The notes: generated by a model from the letters alone, not told the origin. A stretch of 64,000 nt of DNA from Streptomyces sp. R28 (GCF_041052385.1 NZ_CP163439.1:9351001-9415000), one strand, 5' to 3'; counted from the stretch's first letter, positions 33,777 to 43,910 are shown. Made by a program: numbers and translations.

Positions 33777-34163
33777 GTGGCCGTGCCCGGGAATGCACTG
33801 AAGAAGTGGGAGAAAGCGCGCGAGTTCGCCCTCGGCGTGCCGGGCGTCGCCGGGCCACGCGGCGGAGCCGCATATCGATACAGCCCCTGGGGTGAGACGG
33901 TCGCGAAGGTCAACAAGAAGGTGTTCGTCTTCCTGGATGTCGACGACGGCAGCCACCCGCTGGGCATCACGGTGAAGCTCAAGGACGAGGCGGCCCACGC
34001 CCACGCCCTGACCTGCGCGCAGCAGGGCGCCCCGCGGGCGGAGCTGCCGTGCGACTGGGCGGAGGAGAGCTGCCGCACGATCGCGCCGAAGCGGCTGATA
34101 AGCCGAGCTGGACGGGTGCTGATTCCTCCGGCGGCGGTTCGCAGGCGGGCTTCCGGCGGGTAA
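33777..34163 (+). pseudogene. Degenerate MmcQ/YjbR-family gene carrying a repeat element
   Basis: The open frame from GTG 33777 (GGGAGG 6 nt upstream) gives 128 aa. Family parts are clear: KKWEKAREFALGVPG, PWGETVAKVNKKVFVFL, DDGSHPLGITVKLKDEAAHA and CDWAEESCRTIAPKRLI. Three things look wrong. An extra GPRGGAAYRYS lies between GVPG and PWGE, encoded exactly by a copy of the family 2 repeat (33856-33887). The central GKxGWV region expected after the second block is missing. The C-terminus after KRLI is replaced by Arg/Ala-rich sequence. The frame is still open, so a product may form, but I judge the gene to be decayed. Confidence 0.6.
33856..33887. repeat. Dispersed repeat, family 2, copy A (inside MmcQ/YjbR frame)
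   Basis: The block is CACGCGGCGGAGCCGCATAT followed by CGATACAGCCCC. The core GCGGC-GGA-GCCGC forms a hairpin. It is nearly identical to copies B and C at 55958-56013. Here it is translated as part of a gene. Confidence 0.9.
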
Positions 34164-34169
34164 CTTCCT

Positions 34170-34177
34170 AAGCGCTT
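34170..34177. promoter_or_regulatory. AAGCGCTT palindrome upstream of beta-oxidation operon
   Basis: AAGCGCTT lies within CTAAGCGCTTGCT, 128 bp before the first gene of the operon. This context resembles TetR-type operators reported for actinobacterial acyl-CoA catabolism genes. The match is short and could be chance. Confidence 0.35.
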
Positions 34178-34304
34178 GCTCTTGTGTCGGGTGGAACGAG
34201 TTCTTAGCATCACTGGTGTTACAGCAGTTGTGTCACATCTCCGTGATTGGTTCTCCGCGATCGATCCTCCGCGGTCGGTCTCCTCGTGTCTCCCTGGGGG
34301 CTGG

Positions 34305-35435
34305 ATGGCAACGACGCCAGGACAGGGCCCGCTCACCGGCGTGCGCGTGGTCGAGCTGGCCGGGATCGGGCCCGGCCCGTTCGCCGCCATGCTCCTCGCC
34401 GACCTGGGCGCCGACGTGGTCCGCGTGGACCGGCCCGGCGGCACGGGACTCGCCATCGACACCGAGTACGACATCACCAACCGCAACAAGCGCTCGGTGA
34501 TCGTCGACCTGAAGTCCCCCGACGGCCCCGCCCGCGTCCTCGACCTCGCCGCCCGCGCCGACATCCTCATCGAGGGGTACCGCCCCGGCGTCGCCGAGCG
34601 TCTCGGTGTCGGCCCCGGGGCCTGCCACGCCCGCAACCCGGCGCTCGTCTACGGCCGCATGACCGGCTGGGGCCAGGAGGGCCCGCTCGCCCACCGCGCC
34701 GGGCACGACATCGCGTACATCGCGCTGACCGGCACCCTCGGCATGATCGGCAGCCCCGACGAACCACCGGCCGTCCCCGCCAACCTGGTCGGCGACTACG
34801 CGGGCGGCTCCCTCTACCTCGTCGTCGGCGTCCTCGCCGCCCTCCACCACGCGCGCGCGAGCGGCACCGGCCAGGTCGTCGACGCCGCCATCGTCGACGG
34901 CACCTCCCACCTCGGCGCGATGATCCACGGCATGCTCGCCGCCGGCGGCTGGCAGGACCGGCGCGGCGCCAACCTCCTGGACGGCGGCTGCCCCTACTAC
35001 GGCACCTACGAGACGGCCGACGGTAAGTACATGGCGGTCGGCGCCCTGGAACCCCAGTTCTACGCAGAGTTCCTGGAACTGCTCGACCTCACGGACTTCG
35101 CCTCCGCCCGCAAGGACTGGACCCGCTGGGGTGAGCTGCGCGAGGCGGTCGCGGCCCGCTTCAAGTCCCGTACGAGGGACGAGTGGACGGCCGCCTTCGA
35201 GGGCTCCGACGCCTGCGTGGCGCCCGTCCTGACCCTGCGCGAGGCCCCGCACCACCCGCACCTCGCCGCCCGCGGCACCTTCACCGACCACGGCGGCATC
35301 ACCCAGCCGGCCCCGGCACCCCGCTTCTCCGCGACCCCCACCGCGGTTCGCGGCGGCCCGGCGCAACCGGGCGCCGACACCGCGGAGGTGGCCCGCGACT
35401 GGGACGTACCCGAACTGACGAAGGGTCTCGAATGA
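34305..35435 (+). CDS. CaiB/BaiF CoA-transferase family, alpha-methylacyl-CoA racemase-like
   Basis: The 376-aa protein has the family III CoA-transferase fold: VRVVELAGIGPGPFAAMLLA, DLGADVVRVDRPGG, NKRSVIVDLKSPDG, and MTGWGQEGPLAHRAGHDIAY followed by IALTGTLGMIG. The GHDIAYIALTG segment is characteristic of alpha-methylacyl-CoA racemases (residues of the His/Asp pair), which invert 2-methyl branched acyl-CoAs so that they can enter beta-oxidation. That fits the three following genes. ATG 34305 has GGGGGCTGG upstream. The stop overlaps the start of the acyl-CoA dehydrogenase as ATGA. Confidence 0.88.
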   Translation: MATTPGQGPLTGVRVVELAGIGPGPFAAMLLADLGADVVRVDRPGGTGLAIDTEYDITNRNKRSVIVDLKSPDGPARVLDLAARADILIEGYRPGVAERLGVGPGACHARNPALVYGRMTGWGQEGPLAHRAGHDIAYIALTGTLGMIGSPDEPPAVPANLVGDYAGGSLYLVVGVLAALHHARASGTGQVVDAAIVDGTSHLGAMIHGMLAAGGWQDRRGANLLDGGCPYYGTYETADGKYMAVGALEPQFYAEFLELLDLTDFASARKDWTRWGELREAVAARFKSRTRDEWTAAFEGSDACVAPVLTLREAPHHPHLAARGTFTDHGGITQPAPAPRFSATPTAVRGGPAQPGADTAEVARDWDVPELTKGLE

Positions 35436-36574
35436 AGCGGCAGATCTTCGCTCCCGAGCACGACGCGTTCCGCGCGACCGTGCGTGCCTTCCTGGCCAGG
35501 GAGGTGCTGCCGCACTACGAGCAGTGGGAGAAGGACGGCATCGTCTCCCGCGACGCCTGGCGCGCGGCCGGAAAGCAGGGGCTGCTCGGATTCGCCGTTC
35601 CCGAGGAGTACGGAGGCGGCGGCACCCCCGACTTCCGCTACAGCGCCGTACTCGCCGAGGAGTTCACCCGCGCGGGCGCGCCCGGCATCGCCCTCGGCCT
35701 GCACAACGACATCATCGGCCCGTACCTCACCTCGCTCGCCACCGAGGAGCAGAAGCGGCGCTGGCTGCCCGGCTTCTGCGACGGCTCGCTGATCACGGCC
35801 ATCGCCATGACCGAGCCCGGCGCCGGCTCGGACCTCCAGGGCATCCGCACTCACGCCGAGGACCGCGGCGACCACTGGGTGCTGAACGGCTCCAAGACGT
35901 TCATCTCCAACGGCATCCTCGCCGACCTGGTCATCGTCGTGGCGAAGACGACCCCCGAGGGCGGCGCGCGGGGACTGTCGCTGCTCGTCGTCGAGCGCGG
36001 CATGGACGGCTTCGAGCGCGGCCGCAACCTCGACAAGATCGGCCAGAAGGCGCAGGACACGGCCGAGCTGTTCTTCCACGACGTACGCGTGCCCAAGGAG
36101 AACCTCCTCGGCGAACTCAATGGCGCCTTCGTCCACCTGATGACGAACCTCGCCCAGGAGCGCCTGAGCATCGCGGTCTCCGCGATCGCCGCCGCCGAGC
36201 ACCTGCTGGAGATCACCACCGAGTACGTCAAGGAGCGCGAGGCCTTCGGCCGGCCGCTCGCCACCAAGCAGCACATCCGCTTCGAGATAGCCGAGATGGC
36301 CACCGAGTGCGCCGTCACCCGCACCTTCCTCGACCGCTGCATAGCGGACCACGACAGCGGCGAGCTCGACGCCGTGCACGCCTCCATGGCCAAGTGGTGG
36401 GCGACCGAGTTGCAGAAGCGGGTCACCGATCGCTGTCTCCAACTGCACGGCGGCTACGGCTACATGACCGAGTACCCCATCGCCCGGGCCTTCACGGACG
36501 GCCGCATCCAGACCATCTACGGCGGGACCACCGAGATCATGAAGGAGATCATCGGCCGTTCCCTGCTGGGCTGA
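35432..36574 (+). CDS. Acyl-CoA dehydrogenase, long-chain type
   Basis: The 380-aa FAD enzyme carries AIAMTEPGAGSDLQGIRT, WVLNGSKTFISNGILADLVI and REAFGRPLATKQHIRFEIAE. The position that holds the catalytic Glu in medium-chain enzymes is Gly here (IYGGTTEIMKEI). Instead Glu243 in AQERLSIAV fits the catalytic base of the long-chain and isovaleryl types. It would catalyse the first dehydrogenation of acyl-CoA, passing electrons to ETF. The start ATG 35432 overlaps the previous stop by 4 bp, so translation is coupled. A thiolase gene follows 23 bp later. Confidence 0.92.
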   Translation: MKRQIFAPEHDAFRATVRAFLAREVLPHYEQWEKDGIVSRDAWRAAGKQGLLGFAVPEEYGGGGTPDFRYSAVLAEEFTRAGAPGIALGLHNDIIGPYLTSLATEEQKRRWLPGFCDGSLITAIAMTEPGAGSDLQGIRTHAEDRGDHWVLNGSKTFISNGILADLVIVVAKTTPEGGARGLSLLVVERGMDGFERGRNLDKIGQKAQDTAELFFHDVRVPKENLLGELNGAFVHLMTNLAQERLSIAVSAIAAAEHLLEITTEYVKEREAFGRPLATKQHIRFEIAEMATECAVTRTFLDRCIADHDSGELDAVHASMAKWWATELQKRVTDRCLQLHGGYGYMTEYPIARAFTDGRIQTIYGGTTEIMKEIIGRSLLG

Positions 36575-36597
36575 CCCTCACCCCGAAAGGCTTACCA

Positions 36598-37812
<1,215 letters not shown>

Positions 37813-37862
37813 TCCCCGGCGGAATCAGCGCTACACCAACAGACTTCAACGGAGACCCTGTC

Positions 37863-40037
37863 ATGACACAGAGCACCACCATCCGCTGGGAACAGGACCG
37901 TACCGGCGTCGTCACCCTCGTCCTCGACGACCCCAACCAGTCCGCGAACACCATGAACCAGGCGTTCCGCGCCTCCCTCGCCGTGATCACCGACCGGCTG
38001 GAGGCCGAGAAGGACACCATCCGCGGCGTCATCATCACCTCCGCCAAGAAGACCTTCTTCGCCGGCGGCGACCTGCGCGACCTGATCCGGGTCACCCCCG
38101 AGACCGCGCAGGAGCTGTTCGACGGCGGCATGGAGATCAAGCGGAACCTGCGCCGCATCGAGACCCTGGGCAAGCCGGTCGTCGCCGCGATGAACGGTGC
38201 GGCCCTGGGCGGCGGTTACGAGATCGCGCTCGCCTGCCACCACCGCATCGCCCTCGACGCCCCCGGCTCCAAGATCGGCTGCCCCGAGGTCACCCTCGGC
38301 CTGCTCCCGGGCGGTGGCGGCGTCGCACGCACCGTCCGTCTCCTCGGCATCGCCGACGCGCTGCTGAAGGTCCTCCTCCAGGGCACCCAGTACAACCCGC
38401 AGCGCGCCCTGCAGAACGGCCTGATCGACGACGTGGCCGCCACCCAGGAGGAACTGCTCGCCAAGGCCCGCGCCTTCATCGAGGCCAACCCCGAGTCGCA
38501 GCAGCCCTGGGACAAGCCGGGCTACCGGATCCCCGGCGGTACGCCCGCCAACCCCAAGTTCGCGGCGAACCTGCCCGCCTTCCCGGCCAACCTGCGCAAG
38601 CAGACGAACGGCGCTCCTTACCCGGCCCCGCGCAACATCCTGGCGGCCGCCGTCGAGGGCTCGCAGGTCGACTTCGAGACGGCACAGGTCATCGAAGCCC
38701 GCTACTTCGTGGAGCTGGCGGCGGGCCAGACGTCCAAGAACATGATCCAGGCGTTCTTCTTCGACCTCCAGGCCGTCAACTCCGGCGCCAACCGCCCCAA
38801 GGGCATCGAGGCGCGGGGGGTCCGCAAGGTCGCCGTCCTGGGCGCCGGGATGATGGGTGCGGGCATCGCCTACTCGTGCGCCCGCGTCGGCATCGAGGTG
38901 GTCCTGAAGGACGTGACCCTCGAAGCCGCGGTCAAGGGCAAGGCCTACTCGGAGAAGCTGTGCGCGAAGGCGGTCTCCAGGGGCCGTACGACGCAGGAGA
39001 AGGCCGACGCCCTGCTGGCGCGCATCACGCCGACGGCCGACCCCCAGGGCGTGGCCGGCTGTGACGCGGTCATCGAGGCGGTGTTCGAGAACCCGGAGCT
39101 CAAGCACAAGGTGTTCCAGGAGATCCAGGACATCGTCGCGCCTGACGCGCTGCTGTGCTCCAACACCTCCACGCTGCCGATCACCGCGCTGGCCGAGGGC
39201 GTCGAGCGCCAGGCCGACTTCATCGGACTGCACTTCTTCTCGCCCGTCGACAAGATGCCGCTGGTCGAGATCATCAAGGGCGAGCGTACGGGGGAGGAGG
39301 CGCTGGCCCGCGCCTTCGACCTGGTCCGCCAGATCAACAAGACGCCGATCGTCGTCAACGACTCCCGCGGCTTCTTCACCTCCCGCGTCATCGGCCACTT
39401 CATCAATGAGGGCGTGGCGATGGTCGGCGAGGGCATCGAGCCCGCGTCGGTCGAACAGGCGGCGGCCCAGGCGGGCTACCCCGCCAAGGTCCTCTCCCTG
39501 ATGGACGAACTGACCCTCACGCTGCCGCGCAAGATCCGGAGCGAGTCCAAGCGGGCCGTGGAGGAGGCGGGCGGCACCTGGACGTCCCACCCCGCCGAGG
39601 CCGTCATCGACCGCATGGTCGACGAGTTCGACCGCACGGGCCGCAGCGCGGGCGCCGGCTTCTACGACTACGACGCCGACGGCAAGCGGACGGCCCTGTG
39701 GCCGGGCCTGCGCGAGCACTTCACGCGCGAGGGCGCCGAGATCCCCTTCCGGGACATGCAGGAACGCATGCTGTTCTCGGAGGCGCTCGACACGGTCAGG
39801 CTCCTGGAGGAGGGCGTCCTGACATCCGTCGCCGACGCCAACATCGGTTCCATCTTCGGCATCGGCTTCCCCGGCTGGACGGGCGGCGTCCTGCAGTACA
39901 TCAACGGCTACGAGGGCGGCGTCCCCGGCTTCGTGGCCCGCGCGCGTGAGTTGGCGGAGAGCTACGGGGATCGGTTCACGCCGCCGGCGCTGCTGGTGGA
40001 GAAGGCGGAGAAGGGGGAGCGGTTCGAGGACGCGTGA
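37863..40037 (+). CDS. Multifunctional enoyl-CoA hydratase / 3-hydroxyacyl-CoA dehydrogenase (FadB/FadJ-type)
   Basis: The 724-aa protein has an N-terminal crotonase domain (FFAGGDLRDLIRVTP, then AMNGAALGGGYEIALACHHR with the oxyanion-hole glycines) and, from about residue 320, a 3-hydroxyacyl-CoA dehydrogenase NAD domain (VAVLGAGMMGAGIAYSCA). GLHFFSPVDKMPLVEII contains the catalytic His region, and two C-terminal helical domains follow, with NDSRGFFTSRVIGHFINEG. It performs steps two and three of beta-oxidation. CGGAGAC precedes ATG 37863. Its stop codon lies inside the first unit of a 28-bp tandem duplication (40029-40083). Confidence 0.93.
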   Translation: MTQSTTIRWEQDRTGVVTLVLDDPNQSANTMNQAFRASLAVITDRLEAEKDTIRGVIITSAKKTFFAGGDLRDLIRVTPETAQELFDGGMEIKRNLRRIETLGKPVVAAMNGAALGGGYEIALACHHRIALDAPGSKIGCPEVTLGLLPGGGGVARTVRLLGIADALLKVLLQGTQYNPQRALQNGLIDDVAATQEELLAKARAFIEANPESQQPWDKPGYRIPGGTPANPKFAANLPAFPANLRKQTNGAPYPAPRNILAAAVEGSQVDFETAQVIEARYFVELAAGQTSKNMIQAFFFDLQAVNSGANRPKGIEARGVRKVAVLGAGMMGAGIAYSCARVGIEVVLKDVTLEAAVKGKAYSEKLCAKAVSRGRTTQEKADALLARITPTADPQGVAGCDAVIEAVFENPELKHKVFQEIQDIVAPDALLCSNTSTLPITALAEGVERQADFIGLHFFSPVDKMPLVEIIKGERTGEEALARAFDLVRQINKTPIVVNDSRGFFTSRVIGHFINEGVAMVGEGIEPASVEQAAAQAGYPAKVLSLMDELTLTLPRKIRSESKRAVEEAGGTWTSHPAEAVIDRMVDEFDRTGRSAGAGFYDYDADGKRTALWPGLREHFTREGAEIPFRDMQERMLFSEALDTVRLLEEGVLTSVADANIGSIFGIGFPGWTGGVLQYINGYEGGVPGFVARARELAESYGDRFTPPALLVEKAEKGERFEDA

Positions 40038-40083
40038 GGCCCTCAGCCCGTCCGGGGACGCGTGACGCACTCAGCCCGTCCGG
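40029..40083. repeat. 28-bp-period tandem duplication spanning the FadB-type gene stop
   Basis: Copies 40029-40055 and 40057-40083 match at 25 of 27 positions, each starting GACGCGTGA and ending CAGCCCGTCCGG. The first unit contains the last codons and the TGA stop. The second runs into family 1 repeat copy B. Confidence 0.9.
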
Positions 40084-40200
40084 CGTTTGAGGACGAGGCC
40101 CGTTCAGGGCCGAAGCGGGGTCTGGGGGCGCAGCCCCCCAGCGGGGGTCCGGGGCAGCGCCCCGGGATGGGACGGGTAGGGGCGGGCGGGGGGCGAGAAA
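40072..40200. repeat. Dispersed intergenic repeat, family 1, copy B
   Basis: The block opens CAGCCCGTCCGGCGTTTGAG and carries two stable hairpins: TGGGGG/CCCCCA at 40123-40140 and CCGGGGC-AGC-GCCCCGG at 40149-40165. It ends GGGATGGGACGGGTAGGGGC. It matches copy A at 21081. Placed 35 bp after the beta-oxidation operon, it may work as its terminator. Confidence 0.82.
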
Positions 40201-40320
40201 TCGCCCCCGCTCGCCCCCCTCGTACCGCTGAGTGACACGCCCCCCTTGCCTCCCACCCCACGGCTCCCCGACGCTGACCGGCGAACCCCTCCCGGCCCCG
40301 TCCCCCCCCAGGAGCCCCCC

Positions 40321-41949
40321 ATGGGATCCCGCCCCGCCCTCGCCCTGCTGGACATCCTGCGCGACGAGGGCGTGGACCGCGTCTTCGGCAACCCGGGAAC
40401 CACCGAACTGCCCTTCCTGGCAGCGCTCTCGGAAGCGGACGACGCCCCCGCATACGTCCTCGGCATCCACGAGGGCGCCGTCGTCTCCATGGCCGACGGC
40501 TACGCCCGCGGCACCGGCCGCCCCGCCTTCGTGAGCCTGCACATCGCGGCCGGCCTCGCCAACGGCCTGATCGGCCTGCTCAACGCCCGCCGCTCCCGCA
40601 CCCCCCTCGTGGTGACGGCCGGCCAGCAGGACCGCCGCCACCTCCAGCAGGACCCGATGCTGTCGGGCGACCTGACAGGCCTGGCGGCCCCCGCGGTGAA
40701 GGCGACGTTCGACGTCCAGCACGCCCGAGACCTCCCGCTCGCCCTGCGCCGCGCCTTCGCCCTCGCCGTACGTCCGCCCGCAGGGCCCGTGTTCCTCTCC
40801 GTCCCCATGGACCTCCTCGCCGAGGACACCGAGATCGAGGTCCCGCCCCGCACCCCCACACCCGCACCAGGACCGGCCCCGGGCCTGGAACGGGCCGCCC
40901 TCCTGCTCGGCGACGCCGCCCGCCCCGCGATCGTCGCCGGCGACGGAGTAGGCCGCGAGGACGCCCTCGGCGCACTCGTGCGCACCGCGGAGGCCTACGG
41001 CGCCACCGTCCACCACCAACCGATGGCCGACGGCCTGAACTTCCCGACCACCCACCCCCTCCACGCCGGGATGCTGCCCCCGCGCCACGACGCCATCCGC
41101 AGCGCGCTCGCCGCGTACGACACCGTGCTGATCGTCGGGGCACACGCCTTCACCCCGCACCACTACACCCCCGGCCCCGCCCTGCCGCCCGGCCTCACCG
41201 TCGTACAACTCGACTCCGACCCGGACGAGATCGGCCGCAACTTCCCCGCCCGCACCGGCCTCGTCGGCTCCCTCGCCCCCTCCCTGCACCGCCTCGCCGA
41301 ACTGCTCCGCGACCACGTACCCGACCACACCGCCAAGTCCCGCATCCTGCGCGCGGGCGAACGGCACGCCGCCGAGCGCGAGCGTGCCGAGTCCGCGGCC
41401 CAGGCCGCCTACTCCGCGGCCCCGCTCGCCCCCTGGGCCGCCGCCCACGCCGTGGCCCGGGGGCTGCCGCCCGACGCCGTGGTCGTCGAAGAGGCCATCA
41501 CGGTCGGCCTGTTGTTACGCCGCCTCGTACGCCTCGACCGCCCCGGCAGCTACACCTACACCGTCGGCGGCGGCCTCGGCTGGGGCATCGGCGCCGCCGT
41601 CGGCCGCGCGCTCGCCGAACCCGGCCGGCCGGTGGTCGCCGTCCTGGGCGACGGCTGCACGCTGTTCGGCCTGCAGGGCCTGTGGAGCGCCGCCCGGCAG
41701 GCCGCTCCTGTCCTGTTCGTGGTGATGAGCAACGGCGCCTACCGCACCCTCCAGGACACCTACGAGTCGATGGGCGGCCAGGGCGTCTGCCCGGGCACCG
41801 AGCTGGGGCCACTGGACTTCACCCAGGCCGCGGCCTTCTTCGGCGTCGACGCGGTACGGGCGCGGAGCGCGACCCACTTGCGGGAACTGGTCTCCGGGGC
41901 GGGGAAGTTGACCCGGCCGCTCCTCGTCGACGTACCCCTGCGAGCGTGA
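40321..41949 (+). CDS. Benzoylformate decarboxylase-like ThDP enzyme
   Basis: The 542-aa protein belongs to the acetolactate synthase/decarboxylase superfamily. VFGNPGTTELPFLAAL at 21-36, Glu51 (IHEGAVVSMADGYA) that activates ThDP, His74 in SLHIAAGL and VTAGQQDRRHL are all close to the benzoylformate decarboxylase pattern. The cofactor motif GDGCTLFGLQGLWSAA lies near residue 440. It probably decarboxylates a 2-oxo acid, possibly aromatic as in mandelate degradation. AGGAG is 7 nt before the ATG. An IclR-family regulator follows in the same direction, a common arrangement for aromatic-acid genes. Confidence 0.85.
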   Translation: MGSRPALALLDILRDEGVDRVFGNPGTTELPFLAALSEADDAPAYVLGIHEGAVVSMADGYARGTGRPAFVSLHIAAGLANGLIGLLNARRSRTPLVVTAGQQDRRHLQQDPMLSGDLTGLAAPAVKATFDVQHARDLPLALRRAFALAVRPPAGPVFLSVPMDLLAEDTEIEVPPRTPTPAPGPAPGLERAALLLGDAARPAIVAGDGVGREDALGALVRTAEAYGATVHHQPMADGLNFPTTHPLHAGMLPPRHDAIRSALAAYDTVLIVGAHAFTPHHYTPGPALPPGLTVVQLDSDPDEIGRNFPARTGLVGSLAPSLHRLAELLRDHVPDHTAKSRILRAGERHAAERERAESAAQAAYSAAPLAPWAAAHAVARGLPPDAVVVEEAITVGLLLRRLVRLDRPGSYTYTVGGGLGWGIGAAVGRALAEPGRPVVAVLGDGCTLFGLQGLWSAARQAAPVLFVVMSNGAYRTLQDTYESMGGQGVCPGTELGPLDFTQAAAFFGVDAVRARSATHLRELVSGAGKLTRPLLVDVPLRA

Positions 41950-42058
41950 TGCCGGCCCACGCGCACCCGCCCCGCCGACTCACAGCCACCCGCACCTTGT
42001 CACCGCACCCACCAGCCCCCACCATCGGTCCAGGACGGACGGCCCGCCGCCCAAGTCG

Positions 42059-42778
42059 GTGCTCGCCCGCGGCGCGGCGCTGCTGCGTGCCTGCGGCGAC
42101 CGCGACCACGCCCTCACCCTCGCCGAACTCGCCCTGCGCACCGGTCTGCCCAAACCCACCGCGCACCGGCTGATCGGCGAACTGGTCCGGCTCGGCCTCG
42201 TCGAGCGCACGCCCGAGGGTGCCTACCGCATCGGGCTCGGCCTCTTCGTCCTCGGCCAGTCGGCGCCGTCCGTGCGCGAACTGTGCGACGCCGCACTGCC
42301 GTACCTGGGCGACCTGCACGACGCCACGCAGGAGAACGTGCACCTGGCCGTCCCGGACGGCACCGACACCCTGTTCCTGGAGAAGGTCACCGGCCGCCGC
42401 GCCACTCCGATCGCCTCCCGCATCGGCGGCCGCCTGCCCGCCCACTGCACCGCCACCGGCAAGGTGTTCCTCGCCCTCGCCCAGGACCCGCGCCCACCGC
42501 ACCGCACGCTGCCCCGCCTCACCCCGCGCACCCTCGTCCTGCCCGGCCAACTCGCCCGCGACCTCGCCCTGACCCGGGCCCGCGGCTACGGCGTCAACCT
42601 GGAGGAGGCCGAGGTCGGCGTCTCGGCCGTCGTCGCCCCCGTGTACGCGCGCGGCCATGGCTCCCGCCCGATCGCCGCGATCTCCGTCACCGGCGGCACC
42701 CGCCGCCTCGACGTGGACCGGGTCGGCGCCCGGGTGTGCGCGGCGGCACGGGCGCTGACGCGGACACTGTCAGCCTGA
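42059..42778 (+). CDS. IclR-family transcriptional regulator
   Basis: The protein has an N-terminal winged helix (LTLAELALRTGLPKPTAHRL, then LGLVERTPEGAYRIGLGLF) and an effector domain (ENVHLAVPDGTDTLFLEKVT, RLPAHCTATGKVFLALA, GYGVNLEEAEVGVSAVVAPV). It likely responds to a small aromatic or keto acid and controls the adjacent ThDP decarboxylase. The start is a problem: GTG 42059 gives 239 aa beginning inside the usual first helix, no ribosome binding site is seen, and no ATG or GTG occurs upstream in frame before the decarboxylase end. The N-terminus may therefore be shortened, or an unusual start is used. Confidence 0.8.
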   Translation: MLARGAALLRACGDRDHALTLAELALRTGLPKPTAHRLIGELVRLGLVERTPEGAYRIGLGLFVLGQSAPSVRELCDAALPYLGDLHDATQENVHLAVPDGTDTLFLEKVTGRRATPIASRIGGRLPAHCTATGKVFLALAQDPRPPHRTLPRLTPRTLVLPGQLARDLALTRARGYGVNLEEAEVGVSAVVAPVYARGHGSRPIAAISVTGGTRRLDVDRVGARVCAAARALTRTLSA

Positions 42779-43090
42779 GGCGGGTGCGGCCCCCCGGAGT
42801 CCAGAGGCGGCCCCGCCCGCGCCGCCTGCTGCATCGCACCGCCGGCGCATGCTCAGTCAGCTCGGCGAGATCCGTCGAGGCACTCAGCAGGACCGACCCA
42901 CACGCCACCCACTCGCCGCCAACTCACCGACGATACGGTGCGTTTCGGCCCGCACACCGACATCGACGCCCCGCGTCGGATCGGCCGGCAGTACCCGACC
43001 TTCGGTCGACGGCGGCGGCTTCGAGTACGTCCGCGACCGGCAGGCCGTACGTCGGCCCCTGGCGCCGCCCGATCCGGTGTCGAGGCCGCT
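42779..43090. other. 312-bp gap after IclR gene: no intact gene
   Basis: No frame in this stretch has recognisable domains. The sequence leads into the short-chain dehydrogenase remnant at 43091 and may be eroded remains of the same gene. Confidence 0.4.
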
Positions 43091-43166
43091 GTACGTCGTC
43101 GACGAGGGCAGCGGCTTCCTGGCCGGGCAGAGCCTCGACGTGTCAGGCGGATCAGCGTTCCCCTGA
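43091..43166 (+). pseudogene. C-terminal remnant of a short-chain dehydrogenase
   Basis: The last codons read LYVVDEGSGFLAGQSLDVSG followed by GSAFP and a stop, which is the standard end of a classical SDR (FxxGQSLDVSGG). The preceding sequence does not match an SDR in any frame, so only the tail remains. It overlaps the end of the convergent MerR gene by 15 bp. Confidence 0.6.
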
Positions 43167-43895
43167 GCCGCCTTCGCCCGGCATGTCGCCGAGCCACTGC
43201 GTCAGTTCCTCCCTCAACGACCGCTGAAAGGTCGTCAACAGGGCCTGCACCACCACGGGTTGCATGGATGCGGACAGCGACTTCACGTCCTGCGCCGCAC
43301 GCTGCGACACCTCCCCGCGGAAGAGCTGCGACAACTCGTGCGCGGCGGCACGCGAGTGCTCGATGAGGACCTTGCGCGCCGCGAGGATCGCCTCCTGCGA
43401 CAGCGGTACGTCCAGCAGCCCCACGCCCAGCCGCAGCAGCCCGAGATCGACGCGGTAGTCGCCGGACCCGTCCCCCTCCCGGCCCCCGGCCTCGACCACC
43501 CCCATCGCGGCCAGCCGCTCCACGTCGTCGTCGCCGAGGGCCTGCCCTGCCCGCCGCTCCAGCTCCGCCCGCGTCACCGTCGCCACGGCCTCCGGCGCCC
43601 AGGAGGCCACCACGGCCCGGTGAATGGCGAGGTCATGGGCGCCCAGATCGGGTGGCAGCTGCTGCAGATACCGTTCGATGGCCGCCAGCGTCATGCCCTG
43701 CTGCTGCAACTCCTCGATGAGCGCCAGCCGGGCCAGATGCTCACGCCCGTAGTGCCCCACTCTGCGCGGACCGATCACCGGGGGCGGCAGCAGCCCCTTG
43801 GTGCCGTAGAACCGCACCGTGCGGACCGTCATACCCGCCCGCGCGGCCAGCTCGTCGATCGTGAGGGTCGGCCCCTCGGGGGCGTCGGTCGTCAT
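43152..43895 (-). CDS. MerR-family transcriptional regulator
   Basis: The 247-aa protein begins with a MerR winged helix (LTIDELAARAGMTVRTVRFY, GTKGLLPPP, RVGHYGREHLARLALIEELQ and QQGMTLAAIERYL). The rest is a helical effector domain without the Cys pattern of metal sensors. It ends in a conserved-looking region with TFQRSLREELTQWLGD. ATG 43895 has no Shine-Dalgarno, but GATACT stands 7 nt upstream, with an imperfect palindrome beyond it (43911-43931), so autoregulation on a leaderless transcript is likely. It is divergent from the amino-acid permease. Confidence 0.85.
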   Translation of the reverse strand: MTTDAPEGPTLTIDELAARAGMTVRTVRFYGTKGLLPPPVIGPRRVGHYGREHLARLALIEELQQQGMTLAAIERYLQQLPPDLGAHDLAIHRAVVASWAPEAVATVTRAELERRAGQALGDDDVERLAAMGVVEAGGREGDGSGDYRVDLGLLRLGVGLLDVPLSQEAILAARKVLIEHSRAAAHELSQLFRGEVSQRAAQDVKSLSASMQPVVVQALLTTFQRSLREELTQWLGDMPGEGGSGER

Positions 43896-43902
43896 GTGCA
43901 GC

Positions 43903-43908
43903 AGTATC
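43903..43908 (-). promoter_or_regulatory. Candidate -10 (GATACT) of MerR gene
   Basis: Read leftward, GATACT ends 7 nt before ATG 43895. A possible -35 (TGTCAC, 43926-43931) lies 17 nt upstream of it and is part of the palindrome at 43911-43931. Confidence 0.45.
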
Positions 43909-43910
43909 GC

